Assembly (NCBI RefSeq): GCF_016908115.1
Contig: NZ_JAFBDH010000004.1
Span: forward strand, 124,001-188,000
Direction of reading: 5' to 3'
DNA from: Peptoniphilus gorbachii
GTDB taxonomy: Bacteria; Bacillota; Clostridia; Tissierellales; Peptoniphilaceae
DNA: 64,000 bases
Part shown: piece after piece, positions 62,967 through 64,000 of the stretch
Layout of the letters: every line of letters starts with the position of its first letter
How positions within the stretch are numbered: position 1 is the stretch's first letter
The notes under the pieces: generated by a model
Seen by the model: the letters and a program-made list of their open reading frames with translations, nothing else
Database searches by the model: none
Told to the model about the DNA's origin: nothing
Translations under genes and position numbers: made by a program

Positions 62967-63649
62967 TAAATCTCCTCCAAATTTCCGTCATTCATTTTAT
63001 AAATTCTTGTTGCTTCTTTTGCAAGTTCAAGATTGTGAGTGATGATTATTATGGTCCTCTTTTCAACTTCGTTTAGCTTGTGAAATAAATCCATAACAGT
63101 TCTACCAGTTTTTGAGTCCAAGGCTCCTGTTGGCTCGTCTGCCAAAATTATGTCGGGATTATTTGCCATGGACCTAGCTATTGCCACCCTTTGTTTTTGT
63201 CCACCAGATAATTCATTGGGAAGATGATTCATTCTATCCTTCATGTCAACTATTTCAAGGAGCCTTTCTGCTCTTTCTGCCCTCTCTTTTTTTGGTATAC
63301 CTGCATAGGTCATGGGTAGTTCTACATTTTTAAGGGCATTTGACCTTGGTATTAGGTTAAAATTTTGAAAGACAAAGCCAATTTTTTTGGAACGATAGGA
63401 GGATAATTCGCTGTCCTTTAGTTTTGATATGTCCACTTTATTTAATTCATAATAGCCTGATGTCTGTCTATCTAAAAGTCCAATTATGTTCATAAGTGTT
63501 GACTTGCCTGAACCTGATTGACCAACTACAGAGACAAATTCGCCCTCATTTACATCAAAATTTATGCCATGAAGTATTTCTAATTCATTTTCTTTGCCAA
63601 TGTTAAAGGACTTTTTTATTGCCTCCATTTTTATTAGATTATTTTTCAT
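62966..63649 (-). CDS. MacB/LolD-type ABC transporter ATP-binding protein
   Basis: 227 residues. Walker A GQSGSGKST (about 43-51), signature LSGGQKQRVAIARSMA (about 141), Walker B IILADEPTGALDSKTG (about 160) and H-loop ITHNLELA. These are the usual features of the LolD/MacB group. GGAG stands seven bases before the ATG. It overlaps the membrane-fusion gene by 11 nt and the permease gene by one base, a compact three-gene unit. Confidence 0.93.
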   Translation of the reverse strand: MKNNLIKMEAIKKSFNIGKENELEILHGINFDVNEGEFVSVVGQSGSGKSTLMNIIGLLDRQTSGYYELNKVDISKLKDSELSSYRSKKIGFVFQNFNLIPRSNALKNVELPMTYAGIPKKERAERAERLLEIVDMKDRMNHLPNELSGGQKQRVAIARSMANNPDIILADEPTGALDSKTGRTVMDLFHKLNEVEKRTIIIITHNLELAKEATRIYKMNDGNLEEI

Positions 63650-64000
63650 TTTTTTCTCCAGTTTTTTTATCTCCTAGAGAATCTTCTATTTTTACAATAT
63701 TTCCTTCTCCATATCCTCCAGATGTGGCAAGAATTTTATCCTTTTCCTTTAAGTTTTTAGATTTTATTGCAGTTTCTGCGTCATTAGATAGTCCAAGATT
63801 TACTTCAACTTTTTCAACTTGATATTTGTCTTTTCCCATTTCCTTTAAAGCAAGTACATAATTTTTGCCATCTCTTTCAAAAATTGCATCTGTTGGCACT
63901 TTAAAGGTGTCTTTTTCTTGGCTTAAAATATATTTTACTCTAAGGGTCATGCCTGGAGCTAATTTTATATTTTGTCCTTCATTTATTTCTATAACTGTTT
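63639..64000 (-). CDS. Efflux membrane-fusion (HlyD/MacA-like) protein, C-terminal part
   Basis: The frame enters from the window's right edge; 120 codons are seen. It ends with a beta-barrel/membrane-proximal part: APGMTLRVKYILSQEKDTFK, VPTDAIFERDGKNYVLAL, and KILATSGGYGEGNIVKIEDS, matching the C-terminal end of periplasmic adaptor proteins of the RND/MacA type. The KVP-x-x-AIF motif is usual there. It would link the MacB permease to the outside of the membrane. The N-terminus with the membrane or lipoprotein anchor is outside the window. Confidence 0.85.
   Translation of the reverse strand, partial: TVIEINEGQNIKLAPGMTLRVKYILSQEKDTFKVPTDAIFERDGKNYVLALKEMGKDKYQVEKVEVNLGLSNDAETAIKSKNLKEKDKILATSGGYGEGNIVKIEDSLGDKKTGEKNEK

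Noticed and set aside
1-64000. tRNA, rRNA and known riboswitch classes
   Set aside because: No cloverleaf with TTCGA arm, no rRNA stretch, and no T-box or riboswitch core was recognised by eye; a covariance-model search would be needed to exclude short ones.

Overview
The window is a low-GC Gram-positive (Firmicutes) chromosome segment. The AT-rich codon use, strong GGAGG ribosome-binding sites, sigma-A-type promoters, paired electron-transfer flavoproteins, class C sortases with SpaA-type pilins and an SLH-anchored subtilase suggest an anaerobic Clostridia/Tissierellia coccus, most likely of the Peptoniphilaceae (Peptoniphilus/Anaerococcus-like). That placement is inferred from gene content and protein style; no 16S gene is present.

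Layout. (1) 1-9407, minus strand: the complete S10-spc ribosomal protein operon from rpsJ to the start of secY, behind a consensus promoter and a ~200-nt structured leader that also holds a 33-codon reading frame. (2) 9729-11821: ahpC-ahpF peroxide defence pair. (3) 11980-14962: iron/siderophore-type ABC importer (lipoprotein, FecCD permease, ATPase), divergent from a stand-alone etfB-etfA pair (15150-16951). (4) 16985-22605: an accessory islet bounded by shared repeats. It holds a broken DUF3847-like mobile-element gene, an ABC exporter with its two-component system, a small Cro/CI regulator and a probable N-terminal scrap of a DNA methyltransferase. (5) 22670-28033: an operon for a GlcD/LctD-type FAD-linked 2-hydroxyacid (lactate) dehydrogenase, an acyl-CoA dehydrogenase, EtfB, EtfA and LrgA/LrgB-type membrane proteins, divergent from a large uncharacterised HTH regulator (28206-29642). 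(6) 30103-36636: a 2177-residue secreted subtilase with SLH anchor, preceded by a Fur-box-like site and flanked by two copies of an ~86-bp repeat. (7) 37210-40127: YfcC-family transporter plus isoaspartyl dipeptidase. (8) 40325-60771: a 20-kb pilus/adhesin locus with three class C sortases, minor and major pilins, an unknown membrane protein, a small 12-residue-repeat protein and a 4293-residue adhesin. (9) 61713-64000: a MacAB-type efflux system (membrane-fusion protein cut by the window end).

How it fits together. The metabolic genes point to amino-acid/lactate fermentation with flavin-based electron transfer: the dehydrogenase operon would oxidise a 2-hydroxyacid and pass electrons through ETF to or from an acyl-CoA dehydrogenase, while LrgAB could move pyruvate or a related acid. 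The subtilase and the YfcC-IadA pair would release and use host peptides. The pilus locus and giant adhesin would attach the cell to host surfaces. The less familiar elements are the S10 leader, the 12-residue-repeat protein translationally coupled to the adhesin, a recurrent unassigned module inside the adhesin, the Fur-like control of the protease, and the repeat-bounded islet.
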